From: Bacillota bacterium | GTDB lineage: Bacteria > Bacillota > Sulfobacillia > JAJZYS01 | NCBI GenBank assembly: GCA_021797925.1 | Contig: JAJZYS010000005.1 | Coordinates: 1-33,327 of the forward strand | DNA: 33,327 nt | Direction of reading: 5' to 3' | Part shown: positions 1 to 8,915 of the stretch, piece by piece | Numbering within the stretch: the first letter of the stretch is position 1 | Layout of the letters: each line of letters begins with the position of its first letter | The notes under the pieces: model-generated | Databases searched by the model: none | The model's input: the letters and a program-made list of their open reading frames with translations, nothing else | Told to the model about the DNA's origin: nothing | Program-made: the position numbers and the translations under genes

Positions 1-726
1 TTCGGGGTGTTTGGGACGTCCGTGCTCGGCGCCCTGGCCCAGGCGTCGGGTTGGGCCACCGCGGCCCGGGAGTGCCGGGAGGCCGCGCCCGACGCGCTGA
101 TGTTCTCGTTCGGGGCCCGGCACGTGCACCCGGCCGTGGCCTCGGTGCTGGACCGCGCGGCGCTGGTGGGAGGGTTCGACGGCGCCAGTTCCATCCTCGG
201 CGCGCGGCTCATGGGCCAAGACCCCGTGGGCACGGTTCCCCACGCCCTGTGCCTCATCGTGGGCGACAGCGTCAAGGTGGCCAGAGTGCTGGCGGAGCAC
301 GCGGTCGCCCCGGGCCGTTCCATGCTGGTGGACACCTTCCACGACGAGGCCGAGGAGGCGGTCCGGGTGGCCGACGCGCTGGGGGACGCCCTGGACGGAG
401 TCCGCATCGACACCCCGCGGGAGCGGGGCGGGGTCACCGCCGACCTGGTGCGCGAGCTCAGAGCCCGGCTGGACCAGGCCGGCCACCGGCACGTGCGGAT
501 CTTCTGCTCGGGATCGCTGAATCCGGCCCGCATCGCGGAGCTCCACGCGGCCGGGGCGGACGCGTTCGGGGTGGGGCACTTCGTCTCGTCACGCGCGCCC
601 ATCGACATGACGATGGATGTGAAGGAGGTCGAGGGGCGCCCGCTGGCCAAGCGGGGCCGGATCCCCGGCGTCAAGCCCGCGCCGCGACTTGTTCGCGTCG
701 ATTCCAGGCAACCTAGCCGGGGGTGA
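1..726 (+). CDS. pncB: Nicotinate phosphoribosyltransferase, C-terminal part (5' end cut by window edge)
   Basis: Frame is open from base 1. FGARHVHPAV, DTFHDEAEEAVRVA, GVRIDTPRERGG, IFCSGSLNPARIAELHAAGADAFGVGHFVS fit the NAPRT family. Confidence 0.8.
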   Translation, partial: FGVFGTSVLGALAQASGWATAARECREAAPDALMFSFGARHVHPAVASVLDRAALVGGFDGASSILGARLMGQDPVGTVPHALCLIVGDSVKVARVLAEHAVAPGRSMLVDTFHDEAEEAVRVADALGDALDGVRIDTPRERGGVTADLVRELRARLDQAGHRHVRIFCSGSLNPARIAELHAAGADAFGVGHFVSSRAPIDMTMDVKEVEGRPLAKRGRIPGVKPAPRLVRVDSRQPSRG

Positions 727-730
727 CGGA

Positions 731-874
731 ATGAAGCAGCGATGCGCGGTTTGCGGCGCGGAGCGAGGAAGCGGGGTGGTGTCCCAGCGTCGTGCGGCCT
801 TCATTTGCGATGCCTGTGCCGCCCGCATCCGCTGGGAGGCCCGCGAGCGGGTGGGCCCGCTGCAACCCCGTTAG
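731..874 (+). CDS. Small CxxC zinc-ribbon-like protein (DUF2197-like), 47 aa
   Basis: [47 protein letters not shown]. Two CxxC pairs; SD-like gggggtga upstream of the ATG. Confidence 0.55.
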   Translation: MKQRCAVCGAERGSGVVSQRRAAFICDACAARIRWEARERVGPLQPR

Positions 875-1131
875 CGCAGGGCCCCCAGGAGCACCAGGAG
901 CACGCCTCCCCCCACGAGCGCGAGCTTGTGCAGGGGGAGGCTGCCCTGAAGTCCGGCAATGCCCAGCGCGCTGGTGACGGCGAAGATGGTGGGACCGACG
1001 AGGCCCAGCCCGGCGTTGATGCCCACGGCGGTGCGGACCTGGCCCGATCGGAGCATGAGGATCGCGCCGGTCAGCTCGATCATGGAAGAAAGCATGCGCA
1101 CCGACGCCATGGAACGGACCCATGGATCCAT
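871..1131 (-). CDS. YqhV-like (DUF2619) small membrane protein, 86 aa
   Basis: [63 protein letters not shown]...LLVLLGALR; hydrophobic with a YqhV-like pattern. Internal start in the 871..2586 antisense ORF. Confidence 0.6.
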   Translation of the reverse strand: MDPWVRSMASVRMLSSMIELTGAILMLRSGQVRTAVGINAGLGLVGPTIFAVTSALGIAGLQGSLPLHKLALVGGGVLLVLLGALR

Positions 1132-1191
1132 GGTATCCCCCCCGGCAAGGCTATGAGCGGATGACGGCGCGTAGACGGGAGGTCGCGGTCC

Positions 1192-2523
1192 ATGTCGACG
1201 ATCCGGAGGGTCACGAGCCTGCCTGGGCCCAGGTCCCGGCAGGTGCTGGAGCGCATCGGGCGGTCGGTCGCCCGCTCGGTGGCGCCGGGCCTGCCCATCG
1301 TGGCCGCACACGCGCACGGCAGTCTCGTCACGGATCTCGACGGCAACCAGTTCATCGATCTGACCGGCGGGGTGGGGGTGCTCAACGTGGGCCACACCCC
1401 CCAGGTGGTGGTCGCCGCCATCGCGGACCAGGCGGCGCGGCTCGTGCACACCGACTTCTCCGTGTTGCCCCACGAGCCGTACGTCGACTTCGTGGAGGCA
1501 CTGCTGCCCCGCGTCCCCATCACCGGGGAGAAGCGGGCGGCGCTCTTCAACTCCGGGGCCGAGGCGGTCGAGAACGCCGTCAAGATCGCCCGGCGCGCCA
1601 CCGGCCGCAGCGCGGTGATCGCCTTCGAGGGCGGCTTTCACGGGCGCACGCTCCTGACCATGTCCCTGACCAGCCGGGTGCGACCGTACAAGTTCGGATT
1701 CGGACCGTTCGCCCCCGAGGTGTACCGGGTGCCCTTCCCCTACCCGTACCGCTGCCCCTTCCACGGGCCCACGGGAGACTGCGGCGCCGCCTGTTTCCAC
1801 CAGATCGAGCGGGCCTTCGTCTCGGTCGTCGATCCCCGGGAAGTGGCGGCCGTCATCGTGGAGCCCGTGCTGGGCGAAGGCGGGTTCGTCGTCCCCCCCG
1901 ACGGGTTTCTCCCGTACCTGCGGGAGATCACCCGCCGTCACGGGCAGCTCATGATCCTCGACGAGATCCAGACCGGGTTCTGCCGCACGGGCCACTGGTT
2001 CGCCGCCGAGCACTTCGGCGTGGAGCCGGACCTCATGACGCTCGCCAAGTCCGTGGCGGCGGGAATGCCGCTGTCCGCCGTGGTGGGACCACGCCGGATC
2101 ATGGACGCGCCCGAACCCGGCGCGCTGGGCGGCACCTTCATCGGCAACCCGGTCGCCTGCGCCGCGGCCACGGCGGCCATGGGCCTGATGGCGAGGGAAC
2201 GGCTCTGGGAGCGGGCCCGGCACATCGGCGCCACCATCCGATCCACGTTCGAGCCGCTGCTTGACGCGCCCGGCCTTCTCGGCGAGGTCCGGGGCGTGGG
2301 GGCGATGGTGGCCCTGGAGCTCGTGACCGACCGCGCGACCCGTGAACCGGCCGCCGAGGCCACCGAGCGCCTCGTGGTCGCCGCGCGGGAGCGCGGGGTG
2401 CTGCTGTTGCGCGCGGGACTCTACGGCAACTGCATCCGCTTCCTCACGTCGCTGCGCATCGAGGACGAGGTGCTGGCCGAGGCCCTGGCGGTGGTGCGCG
2501 ACCTCCTTTCGACCCTCGCCTGA
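1192..2523 (+). CDS. gabT: Class III pyridoxal-phosphate aminotransferase, 4-aminobutyrate aminotransferase-like
   Basis: [71 protein letters not shown] gggaggt upstream. Confidence 0.8.
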   Translation: MSTIRRVTSLPGPRSRQVLERIGRSVARSVAPGLPIVAAHAHGSLVTDLDGNQFIDLTGGVGVLNVGHTPQVVVAAIADQAARLVHTDFSVLPHEPYVDFVEALLPRVPITGEKRAALFNSGAEAVENAVKIARRATGRSAVIAFEGGFHGRTLLTMSLTSRVRPYKFGFGPFAPEVYRVPFPYPYRCPFHGPTGDCGAACFHQIERAFVSVVDPREVAAVIVEPVLGEGGFVVPPDGFLPYLREITRRHGQLMILDEIQTGFCRTGHWFAAEHFGVEPDLMTLAKSVAAGMPLSAVVGPRRIMDAPEPGALGGTFIGNPVACAAATAAMGLMARERLWERARHIGATIRSTFEPLLDAPGLLGEVRGVGAMVALELVTDRATREPAAEATERLVVAARERGVLLLRAGLYGNCIRFLTSLRIEDEVLAEALAVVRDLLSTLA

Positions 2524-2585
2524 GTGCGCGGACCGGCACCGCGGACGCCTCGGGATTCTCTCCGGGCTCGCGCAGCGGCGCCCCA

Positions 2586-2614
2586 TTGAATCGCGGGGCG
2601 GGCCCTGCTATGCT
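2586..2614 (+). promoter_or_regulatory. Predicted sigma-A-type promoter for aroH-cmk-plsC
   Basis: TTGAAT (2586-2591), 17-nt spacer, TATGCT (2609-2614), followed by SD gaggaggg and a TTG start. Confidence 0.55.
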
Positions 2615-2644
2615 TATCCAATATGTGAGGAGGGAGCGACCGGC

Positions 2645-3019
2645 TTGACCAAGGGCATCCGAGGCGCAACCCAGGTCGACGCAGACCTGCCGGAGTCGAT
2701 CCTTTCCGCGACACGGGAGCTGCTGGCGACCATCGCTGAAGTCAACGCCGTTACGTCACAGGACGTGGTGGCGTGTTTCTTTACCACCACGCCGGATCTC
2801 ACCGCCCAGTACCCTGCGCTGGCCGCCCGCCAGTTCGGGTGGGTGGATGTTCCCCTCCTGGGATCCACGGAAATGGCCGTGCCCAGCGCCCCCGAGCGCA
2901 TCCTGCGCGTGCTGCTGCTCGTGGAGTGGAGTCCCGAACGCCCGGCCCCCCAGCACGTCTACCTCAAGGGAGCGGTCGTCCTGCGCCCGGATCTGCAGCA
3001 AGGAGGGCGGGTAAGGTAG
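2645..3019 (+). CDS. aroH: Chorismate mutase, AroH family
   Basis: TTG start; TKGIRGATQVDADLPESILSATRELLATIAEVN...TPDLTAQYPALAARQFGWVDVPLLGSTEM...HVYLKGAVVLRPDL matches the AroH pattern. Confidence 0.85.
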   Translation: MTKGIRGATQVDADLPESILSATRELLATIAEVNAVTSQDVVACFFTTTPDLTAQYPALAARQFGWVDVPLLGSTEMAVPSAPERILRVLLLVEWSPERPAPQHVYLKGAVVLRPDLQQGGRVR

Positions 3020-3033
3020 CGCACGCTTACCAG

Positions 3034-3690
3034 GTGACCATCGATGGACCGGCCGGGGCGGGCAAGAGCACCGTGGCGCGCCGGCTGGCGGAACGCCTGG
3101 GGTTTCTGTACCTTGATACGGGCGCCATGTACCGCGCGCTCGCGTACAAGGCGCTGGAGCACTCGGTGGACCCGGGGAGCGAGGGGGACGTCCTGGCCCT
3201 GCTCATGAACAGCGTCATCGAGCTCGTGCCCGACGGGGTGCTGCTCGACGGGGAGTTTCTGGGCCCCAGGATCCGCTCCCCGGAAGTGGACCGCGCGGTC
3301 TCCCGCGTCGCCCAGCTGCCCAAGGTCCGGCTGGAGCTGGTGGCGCGTCAGCGGGCGATCAGCGAGGCCCGGGACGTGGTGATGGACGGTCGGGACACCG
3401 GGACCTTCGTCCTGCCGGGAGCCGACGTGAAGTTCTTCCTGACCGCGTCCCTCGACGAGCGGGTGGCGCGGCGACGCGCCGAGATGCAGGGGCGGGGATT
3501 CGCGGTGGACCCGAGGGCCCTCGAGGCGGAGATGCTGGAGCGCGACCGGCTCGATCAGGAGCGTACGGTGGGGCCCCTGGCCGCCGCCCCCGACGCCATG
3601 GTGGTGGACACGACAGGCATGGAGATCGAGGACGTGGTGGAATGGCTTTACGCGGCCACGCGGCGCAGGCTGGCCAGCATCCGTTCATGA
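3034..3690 (+). CDS. cmk: Cytidylate kinase
   Basis: VTIDGPAGAGKSTVARRLAERLGFLYLDTGAMYRALAYKAL; VVMDGRDTGTFVLPGADVKFFLTAS. GTG start inferred. Confidence 0.93.
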   Translation: MTIDGPAGAGKSTVARRLAERLGFLYLDTGAMYRALAYKALEHSVDPGSEGDVLALLMNSVIELVPDGVLLDGEFLGPRIRSPEVDRAVSRVAQLPKVRLELVARQRAISEARDVVMDGRDTGTFVLPGADVKFFLTASLDERVARRRAEMQGRGFAVDPRALEAEMLERDRLDQERTVGPLAAAPDAMVVDTTGMEIEDVVEWLYAATRRRLASIRS

Positions 3691-4319
3691 GCCTGACGCT
3701 CAAGCCGGGGCTGTACCGGGTGCTCAAGGTCCTGCTGCTCCTCTTTTTCCGCTCGTACCTGCGGCTGCACGTGACGGGCCAGGAGTGGATCCCCCACGGC
3801 GCGTGCGTGGTGATCGCCAACCACCGCAGCAACATGGACCCGCCGCTCATCGGCGTGGCGATGCCCCGGCCCATCTATTACATGGCCAAGGAGGAGCTCT
3901 TCCGGTTCGCCCTGTTCGGGCGGTTTCTCACCTGGATCGGGGTCTTTCCGGTCCGGCGCGGCCGATACGACCGCCGGGCGATCAACCAGGCGCTGTGCGT
4001 CCTCAGGGCCGGCTACGCGCTGTCGGTGTTTCCCGAGGGTACCCGCCAGCGACACGGCCGGGGCACGCTGGGTCCCGAGCGCGACGGTGCGGCGCTGCTC
4101 GCCGTGTGGTCCGGCGTGCCCGTGCTCCCGGCGGCCATCGTCGGCAACTACGGCTGGCGCCAGCCCGTGGAGGTGCGCTTCGGCCCGCCCATCCGCCTGG
4201 AGGGGCCGGTCCGGTCCAAGGACCTGGCGGAAAAGAGCCGGCGGCTGATGCTGGAGATCCAGGGACTGCTCGACGCCGGTCCGCCCGGACGCCGGTCGGG
4301 GTGCGCCACGGGCTCGTGA
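3687..4319 (+). CDS. plsC: 1-acyl-sn-glycerol-3-phosphate acyltransferase
   Basis: NHRSNMDPPLIG (HX4D), FPEGTRQRHG motifs; ATGA overlap with cmk. Confidence 0.85.
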   Translation: MSLTLKPGLYRVLKVLLLLFFRSYLRLHVTGQEWIPHGACVVIANHRSNMDPPLIGVAMPRPIYYMAKEELFRFALFGRFLTWIGVFPVRRGRYDRRAINQALCVLRAGYALSVFPEGTRQRHGRGTLGPERDGAALLAVWSGVPVLPAAIVGNYGWRQPVEVRFGPPIRLEGPVRSKDLAEKSRRLMLEIQGLLDAGPPGRRSGCATGS

Positions 4320-4417
4320 GGCCAGCGCCCCGGCCTCCCGACGCGGGTCGCGGGCGATCTTCACGGGCGCGCGCGAACCCATGGCTCGCCGGGGCGTATC
4401 CCTGTGGTCGCACGGAT

Positions 4418-4446
4418 TTGACAGTATTGCCACCCGGTTGTAATCT
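4418..4446 (+). promoter_or_regulatory. Predicted sigma-A-type promoter for the rpsA-like gene
   Basis: TTGACA (4418-4423), 17-nt spacer, TAATCT (4441-4446). Confidence 0.6.
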
Positions 4447-4577
4447 GAGGTGGAGTCTGGCTCCCGTGTGTCCAGGTGCTGTGTGGCGGCACCGGATCGG
4501 TGTCGGGAGCAACGATGGAGTCCCGTCCACGGGTGCCTGGCGCCCGCGGTCGGTCGGCGTCCGTAGGAGGTTGCACG

Positions 4578-5843
4578 GTGGAAGAGATGTGGCCCCCAGA
4601 GGCTCCCCACGAGGAGAACCAGGATGCCCCGGAGCCGGAGGTGCCCGAGGTGCCCGTACCGCAGGGGAGCAGCGAGACCCCTCTTTCCGCAGATGCCGAG
4701 GACGTGACCGCATCGCAGGCACCGGAGCCCGAGAGCGCGCAGCCCGATTACGCGCAGTCCGTGCAGAGTCTGCAGCCTGGCGACATCGTCCGGGGCCGGG
4801 TGGTGCAGATCAGTTCGGACAGCATCATGGTGGACGTCGGTTACAAGTCCGAGGGCATCGTGTCGTTGCACGAGCTGTCGCGGCGGCCGGTGGAGCGCGC
4901 CGACCAGGTGGTGGCGCTCAACGACGAGATCGAGTGCCAGGTGCTCTCCATCGACGGCGAGGAGGGCACGCTGCGACTGTCCAAGCGGCGCGCCGACGAG
5001 GCGCGGGCGTGGACCCGCCTCAAGGAGCAGTTCGAGGCGGGGGAGATCCTGGAGCTGACGGTGCAAGAGGCGGTCAAGGGCGGTCTCGTCGTCGACGTGG
5101 GGACGCGGGGCTTCATCCCCGCCTCCCAGGTGGAGCGGGGCTACGCCAGCGACCTGGCCAAGTACGTGGGCATGCCGCTGCGGGTGAAGATCATCGAGCT
5201 GGACCGGGGCAAGCACCGGGTCATCCTGTCGCGCAAGGTGGTCCTCGAGGAGGAGCGGGCCAGGTCGCGCGAGCGCATCTGGAGCACCCTGGCCGAGGGG
5301 CAGATCCTCGAGGGCACTGTGAAGAGCCTCACCGACTTCGGTGCCTTTATCGACCTGGGAGGCGTCGACGGTCTGCTGCACGTGTCGGAGGTGTCCTGGG
5401 GCCGGATCAACCATCCCTCCGAGGTGCTCCACGAGGGACAGCCGGTCAGGGTGCAGGTGCTGCGCCTGGACCGCGAGCGCGGCCGCATCTCCCTGGGGAT
5501 GAAGCAGGTCCTGCCCAACCCCTGGGACGACGCCGACCGCCGGTACCCGCCCGGGGCGGTGGTGCCCGGGAAGGTGGTCCGGCTCGCGGCGTTTGGAGCG
5601 TTCGTGGAACTCGAGCCGGGCATCGACGGGCTGGTGCACATCTCCCAGCTTTCGGACCGGCACGTGTCGCGGCCCGACGAGGTCGTCTCGGTGGGGCAGC
5701 GGGTCGCCGTGAAGATCCTGGGCGTGGACACGGTGGACCGCCGGGTCAGCCTGAGCCTCAGCGAGGTGGACCCGTACACGGCCGAGACGGTGCTGGGAAC
5801 GCGCGAGTCGGACACCTCGGAGGAAGAGCCCTCGGGCGCATAG
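4578..5843 (+). CDS. rpsA: 30S ribosomal protein S1-like protein with about four S1 domains
   Basis: GTG start after SD aggagg; LQPGDIVRGRVVQISSDSIMVDVGYKSEGIV, GTVKSLTDFGAFIDLGGVDGLLHVSEVSWGRI, GKVVRLAAFGAFVELEPGIDGLVHISQLS. Confidence 0.88.
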   Translation: MEEMWPPEAPHEENQDAPEPEVPEVPVPQGSSETPLSADAEDVTASQAPEPESAQPDYAQSVQSLQPGDIVRGRVVQISSDSIMVDVGYKSEGIVSLHELSRRPVERADQVVALNDEIECQVLSIDGEEGTLRLSKRRADEARAWTRLKEQFEAGEILELTVQEAVKGGLVVDVGTRGFIPASQVERGYASDLAKYVGMPLRVKIIELDRGKHRVILSRKVVLEEERARSRERIWSTLAEGQILEGTVKSLTDFGAFIDLGGVDGLLHVSEVSWGRINHPSEVLHEGQPVRVQVLRLDRERGRISLGMKQVLPNPWDDADRRYPPGAVVPGKVVRLAAFGAFVELEPGIDGLVHISQLSDRHVSRPDEVVSVGQRVAVKILGVDTVDRRVSLSLSEVDPYTAETVLGTRESDTSEEEPSGA

Positions 5844-5877
5844 GGCCGCGGCGTTCCGGGAGGATAGCGTCCGGGGG

Positions 5878-6387
5878 ATGACGGTGCCGTACGGGAGCGT
5901 GGCGCTGCTTGCGAGCGCGATCCTGTGCGCGGGTGGCTTCGGACCGGCACGATCGTGGCGGGGCGTGCGGCTTGTGTATCCGCTCCTCGGCGCGGTGTAC
6001 CTGGCGCTGCATCTGGCGTGGCCGTGGGCCTTCGCGGCGCTGGCGGTGGTCGGAGCGGCGGGTTCGTGGCCCAGGTTCCGGGGCGTCTTCGCGGTGGCCG
6101 CCGTGGTGGCCGTGATCGCGGTCGCACAGGGGTGGCCGCAGGTCGCGGGGATCGCGTTCGTGGCCGTCGCGGTGAGCGTGTCGGCGCTGCGGGGCTTGGG
6201 CGCCCTGGGGTCGGGGCTTCTCGGCGGCGGGCTGGGCGGCCTGGGGTCGGGGCTTCTCGGCGCCGCGCCCGGGACCAGCGCCCAGACGGTGGTGGCGGGC
6301 GTGGTGCTCGGGGCGTGGGCGTGCTGGGCCGTCGAGGGTCGACGGGCAAGACGGCAGAGAGCGGAGGCTGAACCGTGGCCGTCGTAG
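5878..6387 (+). CDS. Small hydrophobic (membrane) protein of unknown function
   Basis: Several hydrophobic segments between rpsA and der; contains a 12-aa tandem repeat; overlaps the der start. Confidence 0.5.
   Translation: MTVPYGSVALLASAILCAGGFGPARSWRGVRLVYPLLGAVYLALHLAWPWAFAALAVVGAAGSWPRFRGVFAVAAVVAVIAVAQGWPQVAGIAFVAVAVSVSALRGLGALGSGLLGGGLGGLGSGLLGAAPGTSAQTVVAGVVLGAWACWAVEGRRARRQRAEAEPWPS
6191..6262 (+). repeat. Two-copy 36-bp in-frame tandem repeat
   Basis: cctggggtcggggcttctcggcg is identical at 6204-6226 and 6240-6262 (period 36); encodes GLGALGSGLLGG / GLGGLGSGLLGA. Confidence 0.85.
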
Positions 6388-7727
6388 CGGTGGTGGGGCG
6401 TCCCAACGTGGGCAAGTCCACGCTGTTCAACCGGCTCGTCGACCGCCGCGAGGCGATCGTCGACGACCGTCCGGGCGTGACCCGCGATCGCCTCCAGGGG
6501 CAGTGCGAGTGGAACGGCGTCAGGTTCACGCTGGTGGACACGGGCGGACTTGACCGCGACCTGCCCGAGGGAGCCCAGGTGGTGCGTCAGGTCGAGGCCG
6601 CTCTGGCCCAGGCGACCCTGGTGCTGTTCGTCGTGGACGGGCGCCAGGGGGTGACCCCCGAGGACGCCGAGGTGGCGGGCATGCTCCGGCGAGTCCGGCG
6701 CCCGGTGATGCTCGTCGTCAACAAGGTGGACCGCAACGAGCCGGGGATCGAGGCGGACTTCTACGCCCTGGGCTTCGGCGAGCCCTGGACGGTGTCGGCG
6801 CTGCACGGCCACGGGACCGGGGACCTCCTCGACGCCATCGTCGCCCGCCTGCCCGGGGGCGAGCCGGAGCCGCCGCCGGACGAGGTGCGCCTGGCCATCG
6901 TGGGCCGGCCCAACGTGGGCAAGTCGACGCTGCTCAACACGCTCCTCGGCGAGGACCGCATGGTGGTCTCCGACGTGCCGGGGACGACCCGCGATGCGGT
7001 GGACGTGGCGTTCGCCTACCGGGGACGGGCGTTCCGACTGGTGGACACCGCCGGGCTCAGGCGGCGCGCGCGGGTGGACGACCCCCTGGAGCGGGTGATG
7101 GGGGCGCGGGCCCTGCGTGCCGTCGACGCGGCCCAGGTCGTGGTGCTCGTCGTCGACGCCACGGAGGGCGTGACCCAGGAGGACCAGCGCATCGCCGGGT
7201 ACACCCGCCGGGCCGGGAGGGCCGCGATCATCGCGGTGAACAAGTGGGACCTTGTGGACAAGGATCACACCACCGCCATCGAGTGGGAACGGCGCCTGCG
7301 GGAGCAGCTGCACTTTATCGACTACGCGGGCGTCGTCTTCATATCCGCCCGGACCGGGCTGCGGACAGAGCGCATCCTGGAGCTCGCGGCGCGCGCCCAC
7401 GCCAATCACCGCCAGCGCATCCCCACCCCCCGGCTCAACCAGGTGGTGCACGAGGCGCTGCTGGTCACCCCGCCCCCGGCGGACCGGGGCCGGCGGGTCA
7501 AGGTCTTCTACGTGACCCAGGTGGCCACCGCTCCGCCCACGATCGTGATGTTCGTGAACGACCCCGAGCGGATGCACGCCTCGTACCTGCGCCACCTGGA
7601 GCGGGTGCTGCGCCGCCGCTTCGACTTCTGGGGCACCCCCCTGCGCCTCGTGCTGCGGCCCCGGCCCCGACGGCTGGTTCGCCGCGGGGAGGGGATGGCG
7701 CCACCGGTGCCCGACACCGCGCAGTGA
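6375..7727 (+). CDS. der: Ribosome biogenesis GTPase Der (EngA)
   Basis: Two G domains: VVGRPNVGKSTLFNRLVDRREAIVDDRPGVTRDR and IVGRPNVGKSTLLNTLLGEDRMVVSDVPGTTRDAVD; C-terminal KH-like region. Confidence 0.95.
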   Translation: MAVVAVVGRPNVGKSTLFNRLVDRREAIVDDRPGVTRDRLQGQCEWNGVRFTLVDTGGLDRDLPEGAQVVRQVEAALAQATLVLFVVDGRQGVTPEDAEVAGMLRRVRRPVMLVVNKVDRNEPGIEADFYALGFGEPWTVSALHGHGTGDLLDAIVARLPGGEPEPPPDEVRLAIVGRPNVGKSTLLNTLLGEDRMVVSDVPGTTRDAVDVAFAYRGRAFRLVDTAGLRRRARVDDPLERVMGARALRAVDAAQVVVLVVDATEGVTQEDQRIAGYTRRAGRAAIIAVNKWDLVDKDHTTAIEWERRLREQLHFIDYAGVVFISARTGLRTERILELAARAHANHRQRIPTPRLNQVVHEALLVTPPPADRGRRVKVFYVTQVATAPPTIVMFVNDPERMHASYLRHLERVLRRRFDFWGTPLRLVLRPRPRRLVRRGEGMAPPVPDTAQ

Positions 7728-7979
7728 CCCGGTCCCCCTGAGGGCCCGTGACCGCGGCACCTGTCGCCACGGCGGCTGAGACCCCCGTGGCTCGCATGCG
7801 CGGCTTGCCGCCTTTGGCTGAACTCGACCCAGAGCAGGGGGATCGGGGGCGGAACGTGGCGCGCCCTGACGCGTCGCGGGCTCGAGCTGCAATCCCCACC
7901 GCCGACCGCCAGGCGGCCGGCTAATGCTCACGGGGAGCTGCTGTGCGCTTGAGACCTGCGGCGGGGAGGCGTCGGTTCG

Positions 7980-8915
7980 GTGGTGACGTTGGCCTACCCC
8001 ATCGCCTTGCCGGATACGGCTCGGGAGGGGAAAGGGCAGACGGTGGACTTGGCTCAACGCCTCGGGTGGCTCTTCGCCGGCCTGCTGCCGTGGGCGAACA
8101 GACGGCTTGCGGACTTGCACCGGGAAGAAGTGTACGAAGCGGCAGGGAATTGGCGGAGCCCGGTGTGGAAGCACGGTGATTTGGGCGCTCCGCCGGATTG
8201 GGCGCCGTCGCGGGCGGGCCGGTGCGCGTTGGAGACGGTGGGGCGCGTGATCCGGTCTCAGGCGCAGCGCCGCCGTGCGTTCGAGGCTCTGCGGGCGGTG
8301 TGGGACACGGAAACGGAATCGGAGTTGGCCGCGGGCCGGTCCTACGCGGTTGCGTGCCGGGCGGCGGAAGTCTGCGCGGGCGAAGCTCTGACGACCGGGT
8401 CGCTGCTGGGCGTCGCCGAGCAGATGAAGGCCGAATACCACCGGCGCACGTCCGCCTACCGGACCGGGTGGGAGTCCTTCTGCGGCGTACCGTCACCGCC
8501 GCCTTGGCCGTCCACGTACGTCGAGGTGCAGTCCCCGCCTGTGCCGAACCGGCCGCTGCTGACCTATGCGGCGGACGATGGCGGGACGGATGGACAGGCG
8601 ATTCGGTACGCGTTGACGCTCGACGGGTCGGCGCTGGCGATCCGGCTGCTGGCACCTGCCAACGCGGACCTGTCGCGCTGGTCATGGTGCCAGTTCCGGC
8701 TTGATCTGCCCCGCCGGAAGGTGGGGCCCGAGTTGCCGCGCCGACGCTCCAGGGCGCCGCAAAGCCGCCTGCTCGATGGCTCCGTGGTCATAACCGCGAG
8801 AGGCTTGCATATACATGGAGCGCCACATCCCGCTGCGCACAGGCGCTTGCCGCATGCGGGGGCTCAGGTGCAGGGAGGTGCGAAGACAGTTGGAGAAGTT
8901 CGACATCCTCCGTGA
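7980..8915 (+). pseudogene. Probable N-terminal part of a TnpB-like (IS605/IS607 OrfB-type) protein, truncated before the RuvC domain
   Basis: MVTLAYPIALPDTAREG...LGWLFAGLLPWANRRLADLHREEVYEAAG...RCALETVGRVIRSQAQRRRAFEALRAVW...IRYALTLDGSALAIRLL...WSWCQFRLDLPRR resembles the N-terminal part of TnpB-like proteins; no RuvC motif follows and the ORF runs out of frame into spoIVA. Confidence 0.42.

Noticed and set aside
871-2586. 571-aa minus-strand ORF opposite gabT
   Set aside because: Only the last 86 residues look like a real protein (YqhV-like, internal start at 1131); the rest is antisense to gabT.
3648-8441. 1597-aa minus-strand ORF opposite cmk/plsC/rpsA/der/TnpB-like ORF
   Set aside because: Antisense to several well supported genes; Arg/Pro/His-rich low-information translation typical of high-GC antisense frames.
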